NCBI GenBank assembly: GCA_018417955.1
Contig: JACTVC010000017.1
Coordinates: 1,199,563 to 1,263,562 of the forward strand
DNA: 64,000 nucleotides
Direction: 5' to 3'
From: Laccaria trichodermophora
Taxonomy: Eukaryota > Basidiomycota > Agaricomycetes > Agaricales > Hydnangiaceae
Under the pieces are notes generated by a model. The model was not told where the DNA came from and made no database searches. It saw only the letters and a list, made by a program, of their open reading frames with translations. A program made the position numbers and the translations under genes. Every line of letters begins with the position of its first letter. Within the stretch, counting starts at the first letter, position 1. Positions 41,857 through 53,530 of this stretch are shown here, piece by piece.

Positions 41857-43600
41857 CACTGTGAGCATTAATGCAATAGCTAGAATGGGGAGAGGGTTAA
41901 ATGATTCTTCATACTCAATCCCTTCATCACGCCGGTTCTTGAACCACATCTTGTTGATCGACCGTTGGATGATGGGATGCTGGTAAATTCCCTTGCGGAT
42001 TCCTCCCACATCAGTGAGATCCTCCTGATAGTGGAAGGAGGGGTCAGTGATGAATGGGAGAAAGACAGTTACTTACTTGGAAAACAAATCTGTTCTGCTG
42101 CTTGAGATATTCATATTTTTTACAATTTCTTGCGATGGTGTCCTTGTTGCAACCAGTCTCAAAGCTGAAGAGTACTTCAATGAGGTCGGCAGTCTTTGCT
42201 TTGGCCTCCCTGTGGGCCTGAGAGCCACGAGCCTTGATCTAAATAAACTATGAGTCACATAACATAAGATAAGCTAAAAATCTTACTATTTTTGCAATGT
42301 TGGGATCAAGAGCAAAGGGTGGCAATCCTGAATTTTCATTGGCGATAATCCAAGTGTGTTTGATAAACTCGATTTGTTTTGATGGTTCTGGAAAGGCATC
42401 CTCTGTGAAGATTAGCATACAATAGATACTTGCTGCCTCGAGAATGAATTTGCATGCTGAGCTTTCGTACTGAGCAGCTTTGGGACGATCACCATCATCA
42501 TTGATTTTCTGAGCCTTTGCAGTGCTATGGTCAATCTCTGCTTCAAGCTTGGCTGTTGGAGAACTACCCTGCTTGGTTCCAGCACCAGGACTCTGGGAAC
42601 AGGAGCGAGAGTGAGAGTGCGACAGTGAGCATGGATCCATGTGGTCCTGTGAGGGTGAGCAGATCTGGCAGCCATGCCAGGAGCGGCGGTGAGTGGTCCG
42701 ACCACGCTCACCATCGACATTCTTGTTGTTGTCGTCATTGTTGAATCTCTGTGAGCAATTAGAGATCTAAACTTTCCAGTAGCATTGAGCACTTACAGCA
42801 GGTTGAAGATTGACAGGAGCAGGGGCCGTGGTTGCGGGGACACAACTGGCATGTTGGATGAGTGCAGCAATGGCTGCAGGCTTCGACAAAACAACACAGG
42901 ATGTGATCTAAAGAAAACTTTGATGAGTATGCAAATGACATGTAAAACATATATGTACAGTCATATCAGGTTGGTCCTGCAAATCATCGTCACTCTGGAG
43001 CTCCTGGCCTGCAGCTTTGTTTTGTCTGCATTGCTGCTTCTTGAGCTGCTCCTCACGCTGAGTTTCCTTTTCTGCTTCAAGTCGCACTTTCTCCTTCTCT
43101 GCTTCAACTGCAACACAGGATGTTATCAGTATCACGACAACCCACTCATTCACTTACTCTGCTCTGCGACCTTTGTTGATGGACGTCGCCTTTGGCTTTC
43201 GCGATCGTGTTGGTCATCCTCAGCAGGACCTAGGGTTATGGTATTAGTAATGACAAACAGGATAATTTGATCAAAACAAGCCTTCGTTTTCTTTATTTGG
43301 GCTTGCCTTCTTATTGACAGTCGCTGTGCTGCCACAAGCAGCTGTGAGGATAGTAGTCTATTAGCAACATGAATCATGTTGATAAAAAACTACTGACCTC
43401 AATCCTTTGGGGCAGTAACCTGAGTACATGTGGTGTTGGCCATTTTTATAGGTAAAAAAGATGACTGAAGGAGATGATAGTGAGGGTAAATTGTTCCAAG
43501 GAATGAATTGACATTCACCTTCACCACCTTTTATACCGTAGCAAACCAAACATTCAACAAAGAGATTTGCATCAACAACGCAGTGATGTGATGTGGTCAT
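41857..43600 (-). pseudogene. DUF6532 protein, N-terminal and central exons
   Basis: The gene starts at ATG 43600 (MTTSHHCVVDANLFVEC) and runs through several exons with charged, Gln-rich linkers. It then enters the conserved region: FILEAASIYCMLIFTEDAFP, an exon with IKARGSQAHREAKAKTADLI and VLFSFETG, and an exon with GIYQHPIIQRSINKMWFKNR and YEESFNPLPILAIALMLTV. These match the DUF6532 pattern of mushroom proteins (helical, function unknown, often transposon-borne). The donor at 41856 should splice to 36067, but palindrome 2 now fills that intron. Together with a TAG in the next exon this makes the gene a likely pseudogene. It diverges from the Plavaka gene. Confidence 0.7.
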
Positions 43601-43812
43601 GGTACAAGAAAGAGAGGGGTGTTGATGTTTGAACCTTCAGATTGTCAGTCTAGTTGGACTCGAAAAGCCAAAGATGATCACTCAAATTCAAATAGTCAGC
43701 AGCCACAGCCATTTGTAGTCATGTAGATGACATGCTGACCCCTGAATTAATTTTTTCTGTAGCCCCAGTCCAGTCAACAACAAAGCTACTCACTGAATGC
43801 ACCTTGACCAAA
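43601..43812. promoter_or_regulatory. Divergent promoter region, DUF6532 (-) / Plavaka (+)
   Basis: Only 212 bp separate the two start codons, so the genes probably share a promoter region. I see no clear TATA box; CCCCAGTCCAGTCAACAAC near the + start is C/A-rich. The arrangement suggests both genes belong to one transposon. Confidence 0.4.
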
Positions 43813-46800
43813 ATGCATCACTGCAAATACTGTCAAAAACTGCTGCCAAAGCAAACTGCTGTTACGCAACACATCTCAGCCACACCAGCTTGCTAAAAGG
43901 CCTGGGCAGCAGAGTTGAGCAGCACCAGGACAAGTCCCCCCAAAAAACAACAAAAACAGCATGCCTCCGAGGGAGTTGATGTGATTGACGAGAACTTCGA
44001 CACTGATATGCAGATGGCCAACAACTTCATTCCCCTTGAATCAGACACCCCACCTGTCAGCAAGCATGCACGCGTTGAAGAGGTTGAAGATGAAGGCGCA
44101 CCAGACAAGCCACGTTATGCACACTACATTCAACCATATCCTCAACCCATTGCTGAACCACTTTTGAATCAGCAGGGGGAACCTGTGAAAAGGAAGACCA
44201 AGTTTGAGACTCTTTTGGAGGAACAAATGGCAGAGGGGAAGCAACCATGGGAACCTTTTGCGAGTAGGGAGGAATGGGAGTTGGCAATGTGGCTGATTAC
44301 CAATGTGGGACAGAAGGCCACAGATGAATACCTGAAGCTTCAGAATGTGAGTAAAAGAAGCCTTTTCCTTATATCTTTGCTCACCTTCTTGAATTTCGAA
44401 TCAGGTGTGCATCAAGAGCAAATTATCCTTTCACAACAACTACAGTTTTTTGAAAAAGGTCAATGCGTTACCGATTGGACCTGGTTGGACGTGTGAAATC
44501 TTGACAGTCGAGGGTGATGTGGTTGGTGAGGATGGCAAGATGTTGACCAAGGAGATGGAGCTGTGGAGGCGTGACCCAATCGAGTGTGTGAAGGAGCTCA
44601 TTGGAAACCCTGCCTTCAAAAATTTCATATCATTTGTGCCTGAACGAGTCTTCTCCGACAAGGAAGGCACAGAGCGAGTGCTAGATGAGACGTGGACAGC
44701 GGACTGGTGGTGGAACACCCAGGTAAGTGTTGGGGTCTGAATGGTACAAATCATCAATGACATGAATAATTTTTAGGACAAATTACCTGAGGGCACTGCA
44801 ATTGCAGCTCTCATCATTTCATCAGATAAAACCCAGCTGACGCAATTCCAAGGGGACAAGAAAGCCTGGCCTATCTACCTCACCATCGGAAACATTTCGA
44901 AGGATGTGTGCTGCCAGCCATCTACCCATGCGACAATCCTCGTGGGCTACCTTCCTGTCGTGAAACTTCATTGTTATACCGAAGCGACATGCTCTTTGAA
45001 TGGTTACTGTCTTTTCCATGCATGCATGTCAAAGATCTTCAACTGTCTCATTAAAGCTGGAAATGAAGGTGTTGAGATGGTCTGCGCAGATGGATATGTG
45101 CGGAAAGTTTACCCAATCCTTGCTGCCTATGTTGCAGATTACCCCGAACAGTGTCTTGTTGCGTGTTGCAAGGAAAATCAGTGCCCGTGTTGTGTTGTTG
45201 ATCCAGACGATCGAGGCGCCCCACTGGAATCACTTCTTTGAGACGTCAATGCAACATTGCATGTACTAGAAGACCACAAATGTGGTAAGGACCCAAAGTG
45301 CTTTGATGACAAGGGGCTGCGAGCAATTTACTCACCTTTTTGGGCCAAACTCCCCCACTCTGACATCTTTTCATGTTTCACCCCCAATCTCCTCCACCAG
45401 CTTCACAAGGGCATCTTCAAGGACCATCTTGTGGAATGGTGCACCAGCCTTATCAGTGCAGTGGAGCTCGATGCATGGTTCAAAGCTATGGCTGGATTTC
45501 CTGGTCTTCGACACTTCAAGAAGGGTATTTCCGGAGTTTCCCAATGGACAGGAACTGAACACAAGGAGATGCAAAGGGTCTTCTTGGGTGTGTTGGCTGG
45601 CACTGTAAGCTGGGAGGTATACGTGGTTGCACGTGCTCTCATTGACTTCATTTACTATGCCCAGTTCCAGTCTCACACAACAAAATCTCTGAATGCTCTT
45701 GAAAAATGCCTGGCAACCTTTCATCAACACAAGGACATCTTCATCAAGCTCGGCGTACGTGAACATTTCAACATACCCAAGCTCCATGCGATCCTCCACT
45801 ACATCAATGCCATCCATGCTCTTGGTTCGACTGATGGCTACAACTCAGAATCCCCTGAACACCTCCACATCGAGTTTGCAAAGGAGGGATATTGCACAAG
45901 CAACAAGTGTGACTATTTGGAGCAGATGGCGCTATGGCTTCAGTGTCAGGAGGCAATGTGGATTCGTGAGGGCTATGTGATGTGGCTCAGCGAGAATATG
46001 GAGGATCTTGTTCGTAGGGAAGAGGTGACTGATGGATGGGAGTGGTTGGATGAAGAGGACAAGCCAGTCATTGACAACGAGGGCAGTGCTCCCCACCACA
46101 CTGTCAAGCTGTCAATGTGGACATACAAGATCACCAAATGAGTGCCCTACTGTAATGTGTCTGTCAACAACCTGGTGACAAATTTTGGTGCAACCAAATT
46201 CATTCCTGCCCTCACCACATTCCTTCATGAGCACGTCCCAGATTCCCCCACCAAACCTGGCCCACATGACAGCTTTGACCTTTTCAAGCAGGTCAAAATC
46301 CCCCTCCCTTTCAATCGTCATCTTAGTGAGAAGGACCGAACCCAGCGTATCAGGGCCATCCCAGAAGTTAAGGCCAATGGCCATAAAGCTGGAGCTGCGA
46401 CCATGTTCAACACAGCCCTTGTTCTTGAAAACGCAATGGAGTATCAAAAGGCTGGTGGTATCGCAGGTGAGTGGGGGGTTGATATCTTCACCAAGCTGTA
46501 TGAACTAACCTCTGGGAACTGTAAGGTCTTCGTGCTGCCCAAGTTCGCACCATTTTCACACTCCCTCCTCAATTTGGCTCATATCCTCACCCACTCGCAT
46601 ACATTGAGTGGTTTACTCCCCTTGGTCACCCTGAGGCTCGCACTGGCATGCACCTCATCTCTCATTCAACCCGTCACTCTCAAAGGAACGCGGTTATCAT
46701 TCCTGTCAACCAACTCACATGTGGATGTCATCTCATGGCAAAATGCAGCACTCAAATCGACAGAAGCTGGACCTCGCACAATGTCTTGGAGTGTGCAAAG

Positions 46801-46866
46801 CAATTTTATTTGAATTCTTACATCGACGTAGATATGTTTGCAGTTCTCAATTGTAATTCTCAGTAA
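43813..46866 (+). pseudogene. Plavaka-type (CACTA superfamily) transposase
   Basis: It starts with a zinc finger, MHHCKYCQKLLPKQTAVTQH followed by ISATPAC, at 43813. After a linker the Plavaka core follows: [68 protein letters not shown]-type region FHQHKDIFIKLGVREHFNIP and SPEHLHIEFAK. The 3' exon 46526-46866 reads HPLAYIEWFTPLGHPEARTG and HLMAKCSTQIDRSWTSHNVL. Introns are 44347-44404, 44723-44776 and 46467-46525. Stops at 43894 (TAA), 45239 (TGA) and 46139 (TGA) are in frame, so the gene is decayed. It cuts and joins DNA as a class II transposase when intact. Confidence 0.85.
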
Positions 46867-47159
46867 AATGTGCAATGTTCATGCATTGAGCTCAGTTACA
46901 CAGAGTATGACCACCTTTCATTTGCAGCAAGTCGCTGGATTGATACCATTTCCAACATAGCATTCATAGCCAGTATAGATCTGCCTGTGACTATCCATCT
47001 GACAAATAGTTTATTGCTTTGTCAATGAACTCTAGGCACTATCAAATTACAGGGTCATGCTATCATGACCAATGCAGTTACATATTGTGCCTGGCTAAGG
47101 TATAGTGCCTACTTTTGGTACATCTTGCTACAGATCTAACCAGCGATCTATCCAAGAAA
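46867..47159. other. No gene seen, 3' flank of Plavaka gene
   Basis: AT-rich sequence. It may hold the right end of the Plavaka element; I could not identify a CACTA terminus with certainty. Confidence 0.35.
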
Positions 47160-47480
47160 TCACCTTTTCCTGATGAGTCCGCAGTGCCCCCACCATTGTG
47201 AAGTGTTCACTCTGAACTTCTCACATAGCTGAAGCCAAGAGGGAAGGAGGAGGCAAGAATGGGTGGATCTGGGATCAACACCCATGAGTGAGCAATGAGC
47301 AGTTACAAGATACTCAGCTGGCCCAACATGATTATGCATACTGTAGGAAGTACAGATATACAAAGCACTACATGTAGTGCAAGAGGATGGCAAAAGATCA
47401 ATATATTATGTAAGATATCCAAATCTAGCTATATACCACTGTTTGACTATGGCCTCTGGGCATTCCCTTCCAATCCTATA
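47160..47480 (-). repeat. Remnant of a related LTR element (primer site and partial LTR)
   Basis: On the - strand the sequence reads ...TTCACAATGGTGGGGGCAC and TGCGGACTCATC, the same LTR-end, one-base gap and primer-binding site as in the 1854-20303 element. The remaining LTR-like sequence extends to about 47480, where the minisatellite element copy B begins. No internal coding region is left. Confidence 0.5.
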
Positions 47481-47485
47481 TCACA

Positions 47486-48563
47486 CAGGGCTACAACTTT
47501 CTTTTTCTGACCATTTTGGGAAGTTGGTCATGTGACCACCCTCCCAAGAGCCCATTAGATGGACCCTGACATGTGTCAACAATGAAATACCCTGGACATT
47601 CTAATGAAATATTCAATGAAAGTGCAATGAAATACCCTGCATATTCTAATGAAAATGCAATGAAATATCCTAGACATCCTAATGAAATTTAAATGAAATA
47701 CTCTGGACATTATAATGAAATATTCAATGAAAGTGCAATGAAATACCCTGCATATTTTAATGAAAGTGCAATGAAATATCCTGGACATTCTAATGAAAGC
47801 ACAATGAAATACTCTGAACATTCTAATGAAATATTCAATGAAAGTGCAATGAAATATCCTAGACATACTAATGAAATTGCAATGAAATACTCTGGACATT
47901 GTAATGAAATATTCAATAAAAGTGCAATGAAATATCCTAGACATCCTAATGAAATTGCAATGAAATACCCTGGACATCCTAATGAAATTTCAATGAAATA
48001 CTCTGGACATTATAATGAAATATTCAATGAAAGTGCAATGAAATACCCTGGACATTCTAATGAAAGCACAATGAAATACTCTGGACATTCTAATGAAATA
48101 TTCAATGAAAGTGCAATGAGATACCCTAGACATTCCAATGAAATATTCAATGAAAGCACAATGAAATACCCTAGACATTCTAATGAAATATTCAATGAAA
48201 GTGCAATGAAAGACTCTGTGTATTCTAATGAAAGCACAATGAAATACCCTTCATATTCTAATGAAAGTGCAATGAAATATCCTAGACATTCTAATGAAAT
48301 TGCAATGAAATACTCTGGACATTCCAATGAAAGAACAATGAAATCGCCAGGGAAGGAATATGAAATCAGTAATGAAATCAGCATGAAGACTTATGAAATA
48401 TATCTCAAAACCTCCCCATACTTTATGAAAAGCTCAGACAATTTCATCAATGAAATCAATAGGACATTCTAATGAGATGCCTCTCATAAACCTTGTGACA
48501 GTTTGTATGAAATGACATGGACCTATGTCCATGTTTAATGATAAAAGTGGTAGCCACCAGTCG
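47486..48563. repeat. Minisatellite-filled non-autonomous element, copy B
   Basis: Both ends match copy A (325-1370): CAGGGCTACAACTTT with GTCATGTGACCAC on the left, and GATAAAAGTGGTAGCCACCAG on the right. The array inside (about 47580-48350) is built of 17- and 33-bp units like AATGAAATACCCTGGACATT followed by CTAATGAAA, different from that of copy A. It is open in several frames, including 259 codons on the + strand, none of which I take for a gene. Confidence 0.7.
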
Positions 48564-49030
48564 TTGGAGATTGATTTGGTGAAGGAAGTAAGGTGCTATC
48601 ATGTGCATAAAGCCATGCAGACGATCAATCCAGTCATCAAAGTCGTCCTCAAGTTTGGGTTTATCACCTGGCTGTGCATGTCGACACGAAAGACCATCAG
48701 GACCATGGAAGGCACCAGGAACATGAATGAGTTCAAAATGGAAGGTGAGCATGGAGATAATCCAATGATTGATACTAGCCAAAGGAACAAGGTCAGGATG
48801 AGCAAGCATTCCCTTGATGTATTTTGCATCAACTTCAATGATTAGATTTCAAAGGCCAATGAGGTGTAACTTGAGTGCGCGAATTGAATGATATAGTCCA
48901 TAGATTTCCAGGGCAGTTAGTAGGAATCACCCACCAACACTGAGAGCCCTGAACATACAAACAGGCCATAGTTAATGGTGCCTGCTGATGGGCCGATATA
49001 AGACAATAACCTAGTATTGATGAATTGGCC
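48564..49030 (-). pseudogene. Ty3/gypsy RNase H fragment
   Basis: The reading VEVDAKYIKGMLAHPDLVPL, ASINHWIISMLTFHFELIHV, PGAFHGPDGLSCRHAQPGD and DWIDRLHGFMHM is the C-terminal RNase H region of a mushroom gypsy polyprotein. Upstream pieces (GDDIGQFI, SAGTINYGLF) are interrupted by stops. It is a short, dead fragment between copy B and the KDZ element. Confidence 0.75.
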
Positions 49031-49059
49031 GATGTCATCCCCACTGTTGAGGTAGCAAA

Positions 49060-49345
49060 GGGTCGGCCAGCGACGTAAATTTTAGCACAGCCAGATCAGC
49101 AGGAAGTAAACCCAGAGAGGTAGGTGGTATATCGGCTGATGGAGGATAGCTATGCAAGGTCGGCTGACAGTTTTGAATGTTCCTGGGTTCATGATCGGCC
49201 AAGAGCCTTAAATTCTGATGTGATGGGTCAGCTGGTGGGATTCATATTATTGTAGTTACGGTTTGGCTGATTAGTCAAGTGAATGGATACAGCTACCCAG
49301 TCGGCCGATGAAAGTGGACAATTCATAAGCTCTGGATCAGCCAGC
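49060..49345. repeat. Array of TCGGCYGA-like motifs (possible subterminal repeats)
   Basis: About nine copies of a word near (A/G)TCGGC(C/T)GA or its partial complement GATCAGCC lie 25-45 bp apart, at about 49063, 49088, 49131, 49159, 49193, 49227, 49260, 49301 and 49333. There is no ORF. Spaced short motifs near an end are typical transposase-binding subterminal repeats. Confidence 0.5.
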
Positions 49346-49819
49346 TTTTTACCCCTTTTCTAGATGGATCGGTATCTCTTTTCCCCTTTGCTTTTATTTT
49401 GTCCGATGTTGACTTGGACAAGTGAATGGGCCTATAGACCAAGCAGGAACGACCGGGTCTGGTTCAAGCAACCGTGCTCGGCTGCCTAGATATTTTACAG
49501 CAGCCAATGGTCAGGACCGGGGTTCATTCCAAAGGTGACATCGTTTCTAAATTGAACACAATCCGGCCTTTCAAAAGTACTAAAGCACTTGGGCAGAGTT
49601 CCCTGAACCTAATGCTTACCCCTCAGATTAGTTGTATTCCTTCAAGATTGCAGTACTTTTTCTCTTTTACAAAGAACATGACACAAAAAACCTATATATT
49701 CACAAGAAGTTACAAGAGAGGGCGTTACAAAATATGGAGTATTTGATTATTGTGGATCTTCATTAGTGGGAGTTATAGGGTGATCATCTAACTGGCATTT
49801 AGATGTTGAATCATTACTA
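49346..49819. other. No gene seen, 3' flank of the zinc-cluster gene
   Basis: Only short frames occur. The stretch contains CGACCGGGTCTGG and TCCGGCC words of the same flavour as the element. Confidence 0.4.
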
Positions 49820-52800
49820 TCAAGTAGGGAACATACCAGATGAAGGTATCAGCCGAGGAGACCTCCTGGTGCCAACTGTGAAGGGAGAGGGTGATCGGCC
49901 GCGGCGTGTTGCACGAACTGGCTTGGGAGCCAAATAGATTGGGGCCGGGCTCTCAGCTTGAACCAGATTCGGAGCTGTGGAAATTGGAGGTGGGCTCGAC
50001 GCTTGTACAGCTGCCGATTGAACTGGAGCCAGGCTCAAAGCTTGTGCTGGCGTCAGAGCTGCTGATTGGATTGGGGCCGGGCTCGTTGCTTGGACCGATT
50101 CCTCTGCTGATCGATCGGTGTTGACGCCAATATCCATAGTACCCTTCAGCGTGTTGATGCCGATATCGGCCGTCCTCTTGGTCGCATCGATCTGGGCATC
50201 GGTCATGACTTTGCGTCCGAAATGATTGAGGACAATTTGCTCCACAATCGTTTGTCGGTTACCAAGTTTTATCTGACCCTCGGTCAGTGCCCTATATGAT
50301 GTCGTCAGAGTATCCTGTGCTTGCTCGGCCTGGTGGACTCGGTTCGTAAGTTCGGCCATAGACTTCTCGACCTGTTCTTGCAATGCAGCCGGCGTCACCT
50401 TGATCAAATTCCTCACCTCCCCCTCAAAAGCTTCATGCTGAACCCTTATCGTGCACAAGTCCATCTCGTGTTGTTCGAGCCTGGCTTCGGCATCCTTCCA
50501 CCGTGCTTGGTGAAGCTCTTCAAATCGGTCGATCCTCGCGTTGTGTGCATTCATTCTTCTTTCCTCTTCAAACCACGACAACGTTTCCAAAGTTTTGACT
50601 TGTTCAGCCAGACGATCGCCAGCAGATTCAACGTCTTGAAGTCTTCGGGTCATTTCCTCCAGGGAGGCCAGACGTTCACTGAGTGAAGTGGAGTTCACGA
50701 ATGGGGGGAGAAGAGCGCTGGGGTCGATGCCAGTATGCTCTGACACGATGGTCACCTGAGCCTGTTGTTCGCGGAGAGTGTTTTGAATGTCGGTCTGGTC
50801 TTGACCGAGTCTCCTGATCTCGTGCTGGATTGCATGCATGTCGAATGCCGGTGGCGGACTGAGGGACCTTAAATCCACCTTGATATGAAGTGCTGTATCA
50901 ACTAAGTTTTTAAGCAAAGGATGTTCGATAAGAACATAGAAGAACTTACGATGAAGTTCTTCAGCATGAGGCGGATTGACGCGGCGTGAGTTCGAAACCG
51001 ACTGCTTGGGCTCGACCGAGGTTGGACCGCTATTGCCTACGATCCCCATGTCATTGGTGGGAACTGGGATCGGGTCAGGCAACAGGGCAGTAACATCTAG
51101 GTTGGTTAGTAAGGAAAAACAAAGTTAATGGAGTCTTACCTGACGATGGCCCGAGGTCGGGCACGTTGGACATTGCAGCACCTGCTGATTGCCCGAGGTC
51201 GGTCGTGATGGGCGTTGGAGCAAAATCTAGTCTGGTCAGCGAGGTAAAATTGATTTGATTGAATCTTACCTAATGATTGCCCGAGGTCCCCTCCTCCTGT
51301 TGATATTTGCCCGAGGTCGGCCACGATGCCTGATGATTGCCCGAGGTCTTCTGCTGCTGATGTTTGCACGAGGTCGGCCACGATGCCTGATGATTCCCCC
51401 ATGTTGGGTATGAGGGAAGCTAGGCTGGTTAGTAAGGAAAAACTGATTTGATAAACTCTTACCTGATAATTGCCCAACGTCGGGCATGGTGGGCATTTCA
51501 TCCATGGCCAGACTCAACTTGGGTTGGACTGGGGGTGTTGGTGTTGGTCGTTCAATGACAATGGCTGGAGTTGCCCGCGCCTTGCCTTTGTCAGGTCGCG
51601 AAGAAGTACCGACCTCGGCATCCCTGCCCGAGGTCATGTCCACCATCTCTGAATCCTCCTCCTTTATAGACCCGAAATCGAAGCTCTCTCCCTCAGAAAC
51701 CTCGGCCATTTCTACGTCCTTCTTTGCCTTCTTGGGTTTTCGAACGACCACAGCTTCCTCCTCTCCCCCGTCCTCGGCTCCCTCTGCCATTTTGATATCC
51801 TCCGACTTCTTAGCCTTCGATTTCTTGGTTTTCTTCTTTCCCTTCTCTCCCTTCTCTCCCCCGTCCTCGGCTTCTTCATCCTTTGCCTTGCGCTTCGTTT
51901 TCTTGACCACGATCTTCACTTCCTCTTCCTCCTCACCCTCAGTCTTCTTCGAATTCCCCCCTGCCTTGCTGCATCTCGTCTTGCCCGTGTTGCAAGTGAA
52001 ACAGGCGGCGAGCCCATCTCTGGCGCTCTCTGCGCATGGGACGACCTCTCTGTCCTTTCGTCTACTGCAGGCTACACAGGGCTTGACAGCAATCTTGTAT
52101 TCTCCCGATTGAATGGCCGCGTTCTGCTTTTCAAGCTTCTCTGCCGATGCCTGGGCCTTCAGTGCCAACTTTGCTGTCTCTGGGCTAGCCCGAGGTGCCG
52201 CTTTGGATTTGGGCTTTACAGTTATCTCGACGACGGGCTGTTGCTTCGACCTCGGCTTGGCAGTGTTGCCCGAGTTTCGTGAATTGGGTTTGGGCGTTGG
52301 CGTCTCCTCAGCGCTGCTTTCATCAACAAGTTTTGCGCTGACAATGCGCGTCTTCCTCGGCCGGGCGTCGAGGGAGTCCCCTCTCCTCTTTCTCCCACTG
52401 CTCGTGTCGGCCGAGGGTTTTGCTCGACTTTGTTGAGGTTTGGGCTCGGCTGGCTTCTTTTCTGGTGCTGGGCCGGCTTTTGGAGTTGATGGGCGTTGGG
52501 GAGCGTTTGGTATAGGGACAGATATGTCTGCCGATATTGGGGGCAATGAAGATTGGGCTGGGAGTGACGAATTCGGTATAGGGACAGATGACGGTTGTGT
52601 GTCTGCCGATAGCGAAGATTGGGCTGGGAGCGACGTATTTGCCGATGTCGGAATGGTTGACGTAATGGGAGGAATGGGGGGAGAGGGGCCCTCGTAACCT
52701 TCCATGAAGAATGTAGGGGTGGTGGTCTGTGGGACTGCATAAAGTCTGTTCCAATCGACCGAGGGCCCGCCCATGACTCGCAACATGTCGGTGTATACCC

Positions 52801-53101
52801 AGATCCTGGCGGGATGGAGCCACTGGGATTCCTCACACCACAGCTGCTTGCCTGACAAAGTCTTTACCAATGTTACCTTGGTGAAACTAAGTGTCATTCA
52901 ACAAAATATAAGGTAGTTACTTACAGCTTTGTCCAAGGCACGTGCTTCTAATGTCGGTCGGTTGGCGTCATTGGAATTCATAAGAGCCGCTTGATGTCAA
53001 TTGAAGAATCTCAGGAGCGATTCTGTTTGGAACCTAACATCGTCCAAAAACCCGGGGTCGAGATTGTGAGCTTTAGCTTGTATGGTGAGGGTGGAGGACA
53101 T
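49820..53101 (-). CDS. Zinc-cluster and coiled-coil protein of the KDZ element
   Basis: Six or more exons join. The possible start at 53101 (MSSTLTIQAKAHNLD) is followed by TGA at 52999-52997, so translation may start at 52981 (MNSNDANRPTLE). Exon 51463-52886 encodes WCEESQWLHPARIWVY, a Pro/Ser-rich stretch, basic segments, a cysteine cluster C-x2-C-x10-C-x10-C-x2-C-x6-C (CVACSRRKD ... CFTCNTGKTRC) and Lys/Glu-rich blocks. Short exons 51270-51419, 51140-51226 and 50950-51096 carry DLGQSSGIVAD-like repeats. The last exon (to 50901) is a long coiled coil. The cluster resembles a fungal Zn(II)2Cys6-like DNA-binding module. Role unknown; probably nuclear. Confidence 0.6.
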
Positions 53102-53530
53102 TTGAGTTGGAATGGGACGAAGGATTAGAACGGGACAACGATGAAAGTTGAAGTCAAAAAGTTGTAAACGGAGTCACGTGGTCGCATCAGACCAGTTGAG
53201 ATCCACAGAATGTTCCAAGGCCGATCATCGGTGGCTTTCCTTCCCACGGTTGAATTTTCAAGGGCCATCGCAAGGCCGAACAAAACAATGGGTCTTTCTC
53301 TCGAACAACGTTCACTAGCAACTGCAATCCCTGGAAAAGCCATCTACTCCATGGCTGATATGTCTTTGACAAACCCGGGTAGGAGAATGTCTAATCTTCC
53401 AGGCAACCATTGTCACTAATTCTTTTGGAGCAGAAATTGTAATGAAAGACTTGGAGCTTAGGGAGGTGCAGGAAGGTATATAGTTTGGGCTTTTACTTAC
53501 CGACACCGTTACAACCCTGCCTTCTTAGAA
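53102..53530. promoter_or_regulatory. Intergenic between two divergent genes
   Basis: About 430 bp lie between the starts of the zinc-cluster gene (-) and the FDRSIFDF-repeat gene (+). TATATAG at about 53479-53485 lies roughly 50 bp upstream of the + start. No other signal was recognised. Confidence 0.4.

Noticed and set aside
47690..48472. 259-aa frame MKYSGHYNEIFNESAM..., and opposing frames
   Set aside because: It is read-through of a 17/33-bp minisatellite with no stops in any of several frames.
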